Shown in pieces: positions 8,686 to 16,793 of a DNA stretch of 34,552 nucleotides. The position numbers and the translations under genes were made by a program. Source of the DNA: Phycisphaerales bacterium (GTDB lineage: Bacteria > Planctomycetota > Phycisphaerae > Phycisphaerales > UBA1924); assembly GCA_020846975.1 (NCBI GenBank), contig JADLCX010000033.1, forward strand, positions 1 through 34,552, in the 5' to 3' direction. How positions within the stretch are numbered: position 1 is the stretch's first letter; every line of letters starts with the position of its first letter. Below the pieces are notes generated by a model, which saw only the letters and a list, made by a program, of their open reading frames with translations, did not search any database and was not told the origin of the DNA.

Positions 8686-11406
8686 TCAGGGCTTGGGTGA
8701 ATGATCGGGCGCTTCAGAAGTGGGGGAGTTGATCCCGGACGAGGAGCGGAACCGAATCTCATGGAGACCTTGTCGGCCACCGTAGCCGCCGAGGATGGCG
8801 AGTCGGTCGATGACGACTTTGGGCTCGGGATCGACGGCCCAGAGGATCGGTTGGCCGTCCCAAAGGCACCACACCACGCCGCCGCGGCGACTGAGCTGCA
8901 TGCTGTGCAAGCCGGGCGCAACGATAGCCGCGGTATCGCCCTCCTCGGCGCCGAACAACCTGAGACGCGACCGCGTGTTGGCATACCCGCCGACAAAGGC
9001 GACGTAGTCGCTGGTCGCGCTCATCGGGCTGCCGGCGACAAACGCTCCGAGGATCGCATCGCTGCGCGCCTCTACGCGGGTCCAGAGATCAAAGTCCGTC
9101 GCGGAGATGTTCTCCAAGTAGATCGCATCCTCACCAGGTCCGCTGTGGCGGTAGACACCGTTTTCCAGCTTCCAGCCCACGCCGCGAGTGCGGAGCCGTG
9201 CATCGCCCGGCTTGAGCACAACGACGCGCTCGCCATCCGCGGCGAGTTCGGAAGGTGGATTGGCCGGCATCGGGTCCTTGCCCGGCCGCTCAAGCATTCG
9301 GCAGTAGAAGAGCCGGTACGGTTCGTGCACGGATCGGACATACCCGTGCGAGTCGGTGATCTCGATGTACGTGCCCACCTCGCGGCCTGCGCCGCGCCAG
9401 TACATAAGGCCGTCACCCATGTTCGGCAAGCCGAACTCGATGTTGCCCCATCCGTCATGGCCGCGAGAGGCGGCCCACCTGAGCCCGGGTGCCCGCGGAA
9501 AGAAGCGGTCCTTGTGATCGACACGAATCTCGTCTCCATTGAGTATCCGCAGGGCCTGCGTCGAATCGCTGCTGTATACGCCCAGGCCTTCACCGTCGAT
9601 CACGATGCGGATCTGGGCCCACTCGCCCCGGGCGCGGATGAGCCCCGAATACGCCGCGGCGTCGTGGCCTTGACGGAACTCGAGCTCCAGATTCTCGGGC
9701 CCGTTCACGGCCATCGCGCCGCCGAGTGGCACGTTCAACCACTCGGCCGCGTCGCCATCGATCGTGGCGCTGAAGGGGTAAACGAACGGCTCGCGCGGGA
9801 TCAGCGGGTAGGGGTCTTCATCATCATTCCAGCCGTCTCGATCTGAGTCGGGATGAGTCGGATCGGGTCTGGCAAACGTCGGCATGGGCTTGTCGAAGCG
9901 GGCCTGCAGCGGCGCTGGCGCCCACGTTGACAGCATCGCTTTGTCGATGTCGAGCGTGCGTCCGTCCGTGCGAGCCTTGGCGGGGTCGGATCCGAACCGC
10001 CTCTCATCCAGCGGCAGGCGGGCATCATCATCGGGGAAACCGTCGTCGTCGACATCCGCGACCACAACCGTCTCTACGAGGTGCATGCGAAGCCACTGGG
10101 AATCGCTCAGCGTGCGGTCCCAGAAGGCCATGCCGTCGTAGTGCTCGCCGTGCCGATCGGAAGTGGTCCACGGATGCACACCCTTGGACCCCTCGGGCCC
10201 GGAGGCGGCATCCGGCCCTCGCGAGCGAGACCGTGGCGACCAGTGGTTGTACACGATCCGTTCATCCTCACGATCCGCCAGGCTCAGCCGCCCGAGCGAC
10301 TCCAGTTGATGGTGCACCTCATGCGTGGTCAGCCACGCCGTGTCGTAGCCCCCGAAGAACTGTGAGCGACCGGGCAGCCCATCGGGCACGCTATCCACAC
10401 CCAGCGTACCGCCACCCGAAGCGTAAAACGTCCACTGATTCCGTCCGGGCTCCCATCGTCGAGGAAACGCGATCTCCACCTGCCCGTAGAAGGGCGGATC
10501 CTCGACGATCGGTCCGTCAAGGACCCTGTGCGGCTCGCGCAGGTCCACGGCTGTGAAGTCGCCGCCGCCGGGCTGGTGGTAGTCCTGCCCCGCGTACGAG
10601 CGGCACATCGGCCAGGACTTGTAGAAGTCCTCCGCCGCACCAGGCTCCGGGCCCCATCGCTGCCAGCGGTCGTCGATGGCGATGGCGAAGTCGACCCACA
10701 GGCGCATCCCGCTGTTGACAAAGAAAAAACGCGCAGCGCGGTCCAGCTCTTCACGGACAAGGGCGAGTTGTGCATCTGTCAGCTTCTCCGGTCTTGTCGC
10801 GGGCGAGGCCGGATCTACGTACGCCGACTCGACATTGATGACGTTCGGCATCAACAGCACCTTGACCGGGTAGCGAACCAGCGTTCTATGCCCTGCACCA
10901 GCCGGTGTTGAGACGGAGTACTCACGCCGCCACGGCTTCTGGGCGCCCCACCGGGTCTCCTCGCTGGTCGGATCCGTGGCCGGGTCGAACACGCGGTAGA
11001 AGTAGCGACCGCCGGGCTCGAGCCCGCGGACACTGATCCGATGCTGCGTGCGTTCGCCGCTCGGACCTTCGATGGTTCGGACCCCCGAGCCGACCCACGG
11101 GTCTTCCATCCGGCCCGCGAGCTTGCGAGCCGCGAAGGGCAGATCGCCGCGGCGAACCTGAACGCGAGTTGGAGCCGGTTGGGCGGTGTAGTAGCTGAGA
11201 TCGAATCGCTCGCCGCTGATCCGCGTCACGGGTCGTGTGGGATCGATGAGCATCCCGCGATCGGCGGGGCCCTCGATATGGGACGGCGCCGCATCGGCTG
11301 CCACCGTCGCGAGCAGAGCGGCTACGGCGATGAGTGCCTGCCCGATCCCGGGTTGTCTATGAAGGGCAAATGCCGCTACTCTCCGGACAATCATGGTCGG
11401 TTTCAT
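8686..11406 (-). CDS. Large exported HExxH (zincin-like) multidomain protein
   Basis: The 906-residue protein starts at ATG 11406, giving a signal peptide with basic n-region, hydrophobic core and ADAAP cleavage-like end. A GTG at 11430 adds eight residues and is less likely. Regions in order: an N-terminal fibronectin-like sandwich; a predicted metallopeptidase-like domain with H362-E363-V-H-H366 followed by QLE; acidic repeats such as VDDDGFPDDD and DSDRDGWNDDEDP resembling thrombospondin type 3 calcium repeats (about residues 470-560); a CBM9-like domain beginning ATIDGDAAEW; and a C-terminal sandwich. HExxH suggests zinc binding; the third ligand is not obvious. It pairs with the MGH1-like gene downstream, suggesting action on glycoprotein or on glycan-bearing surfaces (inference). 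I recognise no named family for the full length. Confidence 0.75.
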   Translation of the reverse strand: MKPTMIVRRVAAFALHRQPGIGQALIAVAALLATVAADAAPSHIEGPADRGMLIDPTRPVTRISGERFDLSYYTAQPAPTRVQVRRGDLPFAARKLAGRMEDPWVGSGVRTIEGPSGERTQHRISVRGLEPGGRYFYRVFDPATDPTSEETRWGAQKPWRREYSVSTPAGAGHRTLVRYPVKVLLMPNVINVESAYVDPASPATRPEKLTDAQLALVREELDRAARFFFVNSGMRLWVDFAIAIDDRWQRWGPEPGAAEDFYKSWPMCRSYAGQDYHQPGGGDFTAVDLREPHRVLDGPIVEDPPFYGQVEIAFPRRWEPGRNQWTFYASGGGTLGVDSVPDGLPGRSQFFGGYDTAWLTTHEVHHQLESLGRLSLADREDERIVYNHWSPRSRSRGPDAASGPEGSKGVHPWTTSDRHGEHYDGMAFWDRTLSDSQWLRMHLVETVVVADVDDDGFPDDDARLPLDERRFGSDPAKARTDGRTLDIDKAMLSTWAPAPLQARFDKPMPTFARPDPTHPDSDRDGWNDDEDPYPLIPREPFVYPFSATIDGDAAEWLNVPLGGAMAVNGPENLELEFRQGHDAAAYSGLIRARGEWAQIRIVIDGEGLGVYSSDSTQALRILNGDEIRVDHKDRFFPRAPGLRWAASRGHDGWGNIEFGLPNMGDGLMYWRGAGREVGTYIEITDSHGYVRSVHEPYRLFYCRMLERPGKDPMPANPPSELAADGERVVVLKPGDARLRTRGVGWKLENGVYRHSGPGEDAIYLENISATDFDLWTRVEARSDAILGAFVAGSPMSATSDYVAFVGGYANTRSRLRLFGAEEGDTAAIVAPGLHSMQLSRRGGVVWCLWDGQPILWAVDPEPKVVIDRLAILGGYGGRQGLHEIRFRSSSGINSPTSEAPDHSPKP

Positions 11407-11498
11407 CGATTCATCGTATCTTCCCAACACGGTCTCGTAGCCGGAGACTCGCCATTTTCGTCGGTTGCAGCCCTTACTTTGAGAAGCTTGGTCGGATC

Positions 11499-13901
11499 GT
11501 GCGAGGCGGTCTGGCGGTGGTCGCGGCGGTCGTCGTGCTGTGGTCGTTCTTCCGCGTTCTTGCTCGGCCCTTCGAGGGCGGCGCGGGAAATCCCGGGCAG
11601 ACGGTGTTGACCGTGCTGCACTGGGGTGACATGGAGGAAGACCGGATCGTCCGGCAGTTGGTGGCGACCTTCGAGGCGGCCAACCCGGACATTCGGATCC
11701 GGCGGATAAACGCTCCGGCGGACTACTACGCCAAGCTCAAGACCATGTTCGCCTCCGGCGAACCACCGGATGTGATGTTCCTCAACGCCCGCGATATCCC
11801 GACCTACGCGGGGTTGGATCTCTTGCTCGATGTGCAGCCGCTGATGCGAGCCGATGCCGAAGCAGGAGACGCCGCGGGTGAAGTTGCGTTCAGCCCCGAT
11901 GCGTTTCTCAAGCCGACGCTGGACAGCTTCCGGTTCGATGGCTCGAAACACGGCAAGGGGGGACTTTACGGCTTGCCCTCCAACTTCACCGGACTCGGGT
12001 TCTACTACAACAAGACCATGTTCGATGAGGCGGGCGTGGCGCCCCCGGATGAGCGCTGGACCTGGGACGAGTTCGAGACCAAGACGCGGCAGGTCGCCGA
12101 GCGGGTCCCGTCGCGCCCGTACGGCTGCGCGCTGGAACTCACCGGCGACTCGTTCCGTGCCATCCTGCAGACGTTCGGTGTCGAGTTGTTTTCGCCCGAT
12201 TTCAAGCGATTTCTGCTCCATGACCCACGGCTGGTGACGGTGCTCGAGCGCGTGCGACGGTGGACCGTGGACGAGAAGGCGACCCGCGCCGTGCTCGCGA
12301 CCGATCCGTACGATTCGGTGAACAGCGGCGCGGGGTACTTCACGCTGCAGAAGGCCGCGATGTACGGGCCGGCGGGGCGCTGGATGGTGCCGGAGTTCCG
12401 CAACATCCGGGATTTCGAGTGGGACTTTGTGCCCATGCCGCGAGGCACGCGGCGGGGCACGGTGCTGTACGTCGCCGCCTGGAGCGTGGCCAAGGCGACG
12501 CGCCATCCGAACGCTGCGTGGAAGCTGGCCCGACACCTCGCTACGCCCGCGGGGCAGGAACAACTGTCGAGAACCGGGCTGGCGATTCCCAGTCTGCGCA
12601 GCGTGGCCACGGGTCCGGCCTTCATGGATCCTGCTCTGCCCCCGGTGCACGATGAGCGGTTCTTGCTCGATGTCGAGGACTCGTGGCCATCTGTGTGGCC
12701 GCCGGACTCTCGCATGCAGCGGCGATTCGGCGATCACCTGCAGGATTGCCTGCGATTAGGACGTACGACGATCTCGCAATCACTCGCGGACGCGCAACGC
12801 GACTGGACCGAGGAGCAGGAATCCCCGCTTCGGACGGGCGTGTTCCCACGGGCGCCGTGGAAGGCGATCATCGGCATCATCTCGGTGGTTGTGCTGGGGC
12901 TCGTCATCTCGGCCACGGTCGCGCTCTGGCGATGGCGACCGGGCCGCCTGCGGGCCGCCGAGGCTCGCGCGGGCTATCTCATGGCCCTGCCGTGGATGTT
13001 CGGCTTCTCGGTCTTTATCGCGGGGCCCATGGTGCTCTCATTGGTGCTGAGTTTCATGCGCTGGCGCGGGCTCTCCACGCTCGACCACGCCGAGTGGGTC
13101 GGGCTCCTGAACTACAGACAGATGTTCGGTAACGACCCGCGATTCCATCGGGCCCTCTGGCTCACGGTGAAGTACGCGGCGCTCGGCGTGCCCGTGCTCC
13201 AGACCGCCGCGCTGCTCGCGGCCGTGCTGATGAACGAGGGCGTGCGAGGCACGCGCTTCTTTCGGGCGACCTGGTACCTGCCGAGCGTGCTCGCGGGCGC
13301 CGGAATGGCGATCATGTGGCGATGGGTCTTCGACGGTGAGCATGGCCTTCTGAACACCGCGCTGCGCCCGCTTGCCGGACCTGCGAACGCGCTGCTCGGC
13401 TTTCTCGCTCGGCAGGTCGGCTGGACGCCGCCGACCCTGCCGCCCGATTGGGTCGGCGCCGATGCGGACTGGGCAGGCGTGCCTGCCTTCGTCATCGCCG
13501 CACTGTGGACCATCGGCGGGAGCATGCTCATCTACCTGGCCGGGTTGCAGGGCATCCCGCGCACGCTCTACGAGGCCGCGGCGATCGATGGCGCGGGGCC
13601 GTTGCGGCGGTTTGTCCGCGTCACCCTGCCGATGCTGAGCCCGGTGATCCTGTTCAATGTGGTGATCGCACTCATCGGATCGTTCCAGGTTTTCACGATG
13701 GCGTACATCATGACCCAGGGCGGACCGGGCGATTCCACGCGATTCTATGTGCTGTATCTCTACAACAACGCCTTCGAGAATCACCAGATGGGCTACGCCA
13801 GCGCCATGGCGTGGGTGCTGCTGCTCATTATCCTCGCCCTTACCGGTCTGGTACTCTGGCAGGGCAAGAAGCGAGTGCACTACGAGGGTCTCCGTACATG
13901 A
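11499..13901 (+). CDS. Fusion of sugar-binding protein and MalF-type ABC permease
   Basis: The 801-residue protein combines two normally separate subunits. Residues about 1-20 (GGLAVVAAVVVLWSFF) form a membrane anchor. Residues about 35-450 are an extracellular sugar-binding protein (cluster 1 type: VLHWGDMEEDRIVRQLVATF, GLYGLPSNFTGLGFYYNKTM, RWTWDEFE, WSVAKATRHPNAAW). A second transmembrane segment (about 455-477, IIGIISVVVLGLVISATVAL) is followed by basic RWRPGRLR. A six-helix permease (about 489-800) follows, with the ATPase-contact EAA loop LYEAAAIDGAGPLRRFVRVT at about 690. The topology is consistent: N-in, binding domain outside, back in, permease. I choose GTG 11499, since upstream residues of the open frame overlap the divergent gene and look non-coding. 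It overlaps the next gene (ATGA). Confidence 0.88.
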   Translation: MRGGLAVVAAVVVLWSFFRVLARPFEGGAGNPGQTVLTVLHWGDMEEDRIVRQLVATFEAANPDIRIRRINAPADYYAKLKTMFASGEPPDVMFLNARDIPTYAGLDLLLDVQPLMRADAEAGDAAGEVAFSPDAFLKPTLDSFRFDGSKHGKGGLYGLPSNFTGLGFYYNKTMFDEAGVAPPDERWTWDEFETKTRQVAERVPSRPYGCALELTGDSFRAILQTFGVELFSPDFKRFLLHDPRLVTVLERVRRWTVDEKATRAVLATDPYDSVNSGAGYFTLQKAAMYGPAGRWMVPEFRNIRDFEWDFVPMPRGTRRGTVLYVAAWSVAKATRHPNAAWKLARHLATPAGQEQLSRTGLAIPSLRSVATGPAFMDPALPPVHDERFLLDVEDSWPSVWPPDSRMQRRFGDHLQDCLRLGRTTISQSLADAQRDWTEEQESPLRTGVFPRAPWKAIIGIISVVVLGLVISATVALWRWRPGRLRAAEARAGYLMALPWMFGFSVFIAGPMVLSLVLSFMRWRGLSTLDHAEWVGLLNYRQMFGNDPRFHRALWLTVKYAALGVPVLQTAALLAAVLMNEGVRGTRFFRATWYLPSVLAGAGMAIMWRWVFDGEHGLLNTALRPLAGPANALLGFLARQVGWTPPTLPPDWVGADADWAGVPAFVIAALWTIGGSMLIYLAGLQGIPRTLYEAAAIDGAGPLRRFVRVTLPMLSPVILFNVVIALIGSFQVFTMAYIMTQGGPGDSTRFYVLYLYNNAFENHQMGYASAMAWVLLLIILALTGLVLWQGKKRVHYEGLRT

Positions 13902-14842
13902 AGCGCACACTCAAGGTCCTGCTGGTGTACGGGATGCTCAGTGCCGGCAGTTTGGTGCTGGCGGCGCCGCTGATGTGGATGGTGATCATCAGCACCAAGA
14001 CGCCCGACGGCGCCCAGAAGGCCTTGGGCGGCATCGGGCTCAGGGGCCTGCTGCCCGGCGCCGGCGAGCCGCGCGTGAGCAACTACACCGATGCGCTCCG
14101 TGCCTTCGGCAGCCAGACCATCAGCTCGGGCGAGGCTTCGGACGCCACCGCCGTCAGCGGCGCCGATTCGTGGTCCTGGCGCGAGTTGGCCAGAGCGATC
14201 ATCTGGTCCGATCAGATCGCCAACTCGGTGGTGGTGACCACACTTGTGGTGCTCGGAACCGTGCTGTCGTGCAGTCTGGTGGGATACGCCTTCGCGCGGA
14301 TGCGATTCCGGGGCCGGGGACCGATGTTCCTCCTCATGCTCTCCACCATGATGCTGCCGCCGCAGGTCAGCATGATCCCGCTCTTTCTGCTTTTCAGGAA
14401 CCTGGGCTGGATCGACACGATCCTGCCGCTGGTCGTGCCGGCGTTCTTCGGCTCGGCCTTCTTCATTTTCATGTTCCGCCAGTTCTTCTCGCAGATCGGT
14501 GAAGAACTGCTCGAGGCCGCCCGCATGGACGGAGCCAGCGAACTGGGCATCTGGCGGCGCATCATGCTGCCGCTGTGCCGGCCGGTTGTCGCGATCACCG
14601 CGATTTTCTCGTTCATCTGGACCTGGAACGACTTCCTCGGGCCGCTCATTTACCTGCACAGCCCGGAGAAAGCCACGCTGGCCCTTGCCTTGAACTCATT
14701 CAAGGGAATGTTTGGGGGTGTGGACAAGGTCCATCTGATGATGGCCGCGGCGGTCATTACGATGATCCCTTGCATCGTCCTGTTCCTGGTGGCCCAACGA
14801 CACTTTGTCTCCGGACTCACTGCGGGAGGCGTGAAGGGATGA
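13898..14842 (+). CDS. MalG-type carbohydrate ABC transporter permease
   Basis: The 314-residue inner-membrane permease opens with a transmembrane helix (VLLVYGMLSAGSLVLAAPLMW) and the family's IISTKTP segment. It carries the EAA loop LLEAARMDGASELGIWRRIM, which docks onto the ATPase, and ends in the usual RHFVSGLTAGGVKG tail. Its first extracytoplasmic loop is longer than usual (about residues 44-105, Ser/Ala-rich with WSWRELARAI). It starts at ATG 13898, overlapping the TGA of the fusion gene, so the two are coupled and presumably form one heterodimeric channel. Its own stop overlaps the start of a small ORF (14839). Confidence 0.92.
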   Translation: MKRTLKVLLVYGMLSAGSLVLAAPLMWMVIISTKTPDGAQKALGGIGLRGLLPGAGEPRVSNYTDALRAFGSQTISSGEASDATAVSGADSWSWRELARAIIWSDQIANSVVVTTLVVLGTVLSCSLVGYAFARMRFRGRGPMFLLMLSTMMLPPQVSMIPLFLLFRNLGWIDTILPLVVPAFFGSAFFIFMFRQFFSQIGEELLEAARMDGASELGIWRRIMLPLCRPVVAITAIFSFIWTWNDFLGPLIYLHSPEKATLALALNSFKGMFGGVDKVHLMMAAAVITMIPCIVLFLVAQRHFVSGLTAGGVKG

Positions 14843-15015
14843 CCACGACAGGTTCCGCCGATGCGCTCGGATTCAGCATCATCGCGGGTGAGTGGCGCCA
14901 TGGTGGGGCTCGGTCCCTTCACCATCGAACCCGCCACCCTGATCCGCATCCATCCCTGAAACGAAGCATCTCTGCTCGATCCGCCCGATCCGCATCAGCC
15001 GTGGCCGTTCCATGA
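14839..15015 (+). CDS. Possible 58-codon micro-ORF bridging two transporter modules
   Basis: An ATG at 14839 overlaps the TGA of the MalG-type gene (ATGA). The frame runs 58 codons to a TGA at 15013-15015 that itself overlaps the ATG of the next permease at 15012 (again ATGA). The product is Arg/Ser/His-rich in its second half (RSLHHRTRHPDPHPSLKRS, then alternating Ser/Ala/Arg) and has no recognisable domain or membrane segment. It may be a translated coupling peptide that carries ribosomes across a 169-nt gap, or chance. No family known to me. Confidence 0.35.
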   Translation: MTTTGSADALGFSIIAGEWRHGGARSLHHRTRHPDPHPSLKRSISARSARSASAVAVP

Positions 15016-15941
15016 CTCTCCGCCGCTCCATCAACGCCTACGCCTACATCGCCTTTCCCGTGGCGATCCTGACGGTCTTTTCGCTCGCGCCGACGGTGCT
15101 CGGCTTTGCGCTGTCGTTCTTTCAGTGGGATGGCGGCGGCGCCCCGGTCTTCGTGGGGCTCAGGAACTTTCAAGCCCTGCTCGACGATCATCGCTTCGGG
15201 CCGGCGCTCATCAACACGCTTGTCTACGTGATCGCAAGCGTCCCCCCCGCGGTGCTCATCGCGTTCCTGCTCGCCGTAGCCGTACACGCCAAGTGGTTCC
15301 GCGGCAAGGCGCTGGTACGCACGCTGCTCTTCATGCCCACGATCGTCTCGATCGTCGCGATCGGCTTCGTGTGGCGATGGGTGCTCGATGATCAGACCGG
15401 CCTGTTGAACTGGGTGCTCTCACCGGTCTATTCCATCCTGGGAGTTACCGATCGGCCTGACTGGCTCAACGAGGGTCGCTGGCCCATGGTCTGGGTCATC
15501 ATCATCTCGGTCTGGCGAAACATCGGCTTCTGCCTGGTGCTCTATCTCGCCGCGCTCGCGAGCGTGGATGATGCGCTGTACGAAGCCGCCGAACTCGACG
15601 GCGCCGGTCGCTGGTCCTGTGTGCGGCATGTCACCTGGCCGCAGGTGGCGCCCATGACCGTTTTTCTGATCGTCACCGGCGTGATCTCCGCCCTGCAGGT
15701 CTTTGACATCGTGTTTGTCATGAGCGGACGGCAGGTGGGTCCGAACGTATCGGTGCTGAACTACGAGATTTACAACCAGTTCAAGGGCGGGCAGCTCGGC
15801 TACGCCGCGGCGATCGGCGTGGTCATCTTCATCATCACCGCGTTGGCGACCGCGGGGCAACTTGGCCTGTCCGCTCGCAGGCAGCGGGCCGGATCGACGC
15901 GCACCGCCGCCGCGAAGGTGGTAGAGCGGGTGCACGCATGA
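15012..15941 (+). CDS. MalF-type carbohydrate ABC transporter permease
   Basis: The 309-residue permease has six predicted helices: AYIAFPVAILTVFSLAPTVL at the N terminus, then LINTLVYVIASVPPAVLIAFLLA and so on. It has the MalF-like loop FVGLRNFQALLDD and the EAA motif LYEAAELDGAGRWSCVRHVT before WPQVAPM. Unlike the first MalF-type gene of this operon it has no fused binding domain. ATG 15012 overlaps the stop of the preceding micro-ORF, and its own stop overlaps the next gene's start (ATGA at 15938). With that gene it forms a second permease pair. Confidence 0.93.
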   Translation: MTLRRSINAYAYIAFPVAILTVFSLAPTVLGFALSFFQWDGGGAPVFVGLRNFQALLDDHRFGPALINTLVYVIASVPPAVLIAFLLAVAVHAKWFRGKALVRTLLFMPTIVSIVAIGFVWRWVLDDQTGLLNWVLSPVYSILGVTDRPDWLNEGRWPMVWVIIISVWRNIGFCLVLYLAALASVDDALYEAAELDGAGRWSCVRHVTWPQVAPMTVFLIVTGVISALQVFDIVFVMSGRQVGPNVSVLNYEIYNQFKGGQLGYAAAIGVVIFIITALATAGQLGLSARRQRAGSTRTAAAKVVERVHA

Positions 15942-16789
15942 TCAGCACGCTCCGCACCCCGCCGCTGGCCATGCGTCTGATCATCTACGCAATCGTCTGG
16001 CTGGTTGCGCTGTCGATGCTGGCCCCCTTTGCGTGGACCGTTCTCACCAGCCTGAAGACCGACGCCGAGGCCACCCGTGCACCGACGCTCGCTACGCTCC
16101 TGCCCGATGTGCCGCAGTGGGGAAACTACGTTCGCGCCATGCGCGAGGCCGAACTCGACCGGTTCTATTTCAACAGCGTGCTCGTTGCCCTGATCACGAC
16201 CCTGCTGGCCGTGACGCACAACGCGCTCGCCGGCTACGCCTTCGCCAAGCTGCGATTCGCGGGCAGACGGCTGCTTTTCGGCCTGGTGCTCTGCACCATG
16301 ATGCTCCCCGTCACGGTGAGCTTTGTGTTCGCCTACCTCATCTGCCAGTGGTTCGGCTACGTCAACAACTACCAGGCACTGATCGTGCCGTTTCTGGCGA
16401 GTGGCTTCGGCATCTTCTACATGCGTCAGGTGGTGGCGACGGTTCCCGACAGTCTCCTCGAGGCGGCCCGTATCGACGGCATGGGCAGCTTCGAGATCTT
16501 CTGGAGTATCGTTCGGCCCGCGGCTTGGCCCGGCATCACGGCCTTGGCCATCTTCTCCTTCATCAACTCCTGGAACTCGTTCTTCTGGCCGCTGATCGTG
16601 GTCGATTCGCCACGGTACAAAACCCTGCCCATGGCCATCGCCGACCTGTCCGCCGGCCTTTACGTGCAGTCCTGGCCGGTGCAGACCGCCGCGGCAACCA
16701 TCCTCGTGTTGCCGCCGATCCTTCTGTTCTTCTTCACGCAACGGGCCTTCGTTCGCGGCATCACCTTCACCGGTCTCAAGGAGGGCTGA
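15938..16789 (+). CDS. MalG-type carbohydrate ABC transporter permease
   Basis: The 283-residue permease has a first helix LIIYAIVWLVALSMLAPFAW followed by VLTSLKTDAEA, the typical MalG start. The EAA loop is LLEAARIDGMGSFEIFWSIV, and it ends FVRGITFTGLKEG. It starts within the stop of the preceding MalF-type gene (15938) and is followed after 4 nt by the solute-binding protein gene, whose strong Shine-Dalgarno AAGGAGG lies in its last codons (16779-16785). It is the second half of the second channel pair. Confidence 0.93.
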   Translation: MISTLRTPPLAMRLIIYAIVWLVALSMLAPFAWTVLTSLKTDAEATRAPTLATLLPDVPQWGNYVRAMREAELDRFYFNSVLVALITTLLAVTHNALAGYAFAKLRFAGRRLLFGLVLCTMMLPVTVSFVFAYLICQWFGYVNNYQALIVPFLASGFGIFYMRQVVATVPDSLLEAARIDGMGSFEIFWSIVRPAAWPGITALAIFSFINSWNSFFWPLIVVDSPRYKTLPMAIADLSAGLYVQSWPVQTAAATILVLPPILLFFFTQRAFVRGITFTGLKEG

Positions 16790-16793
16790 GTTG

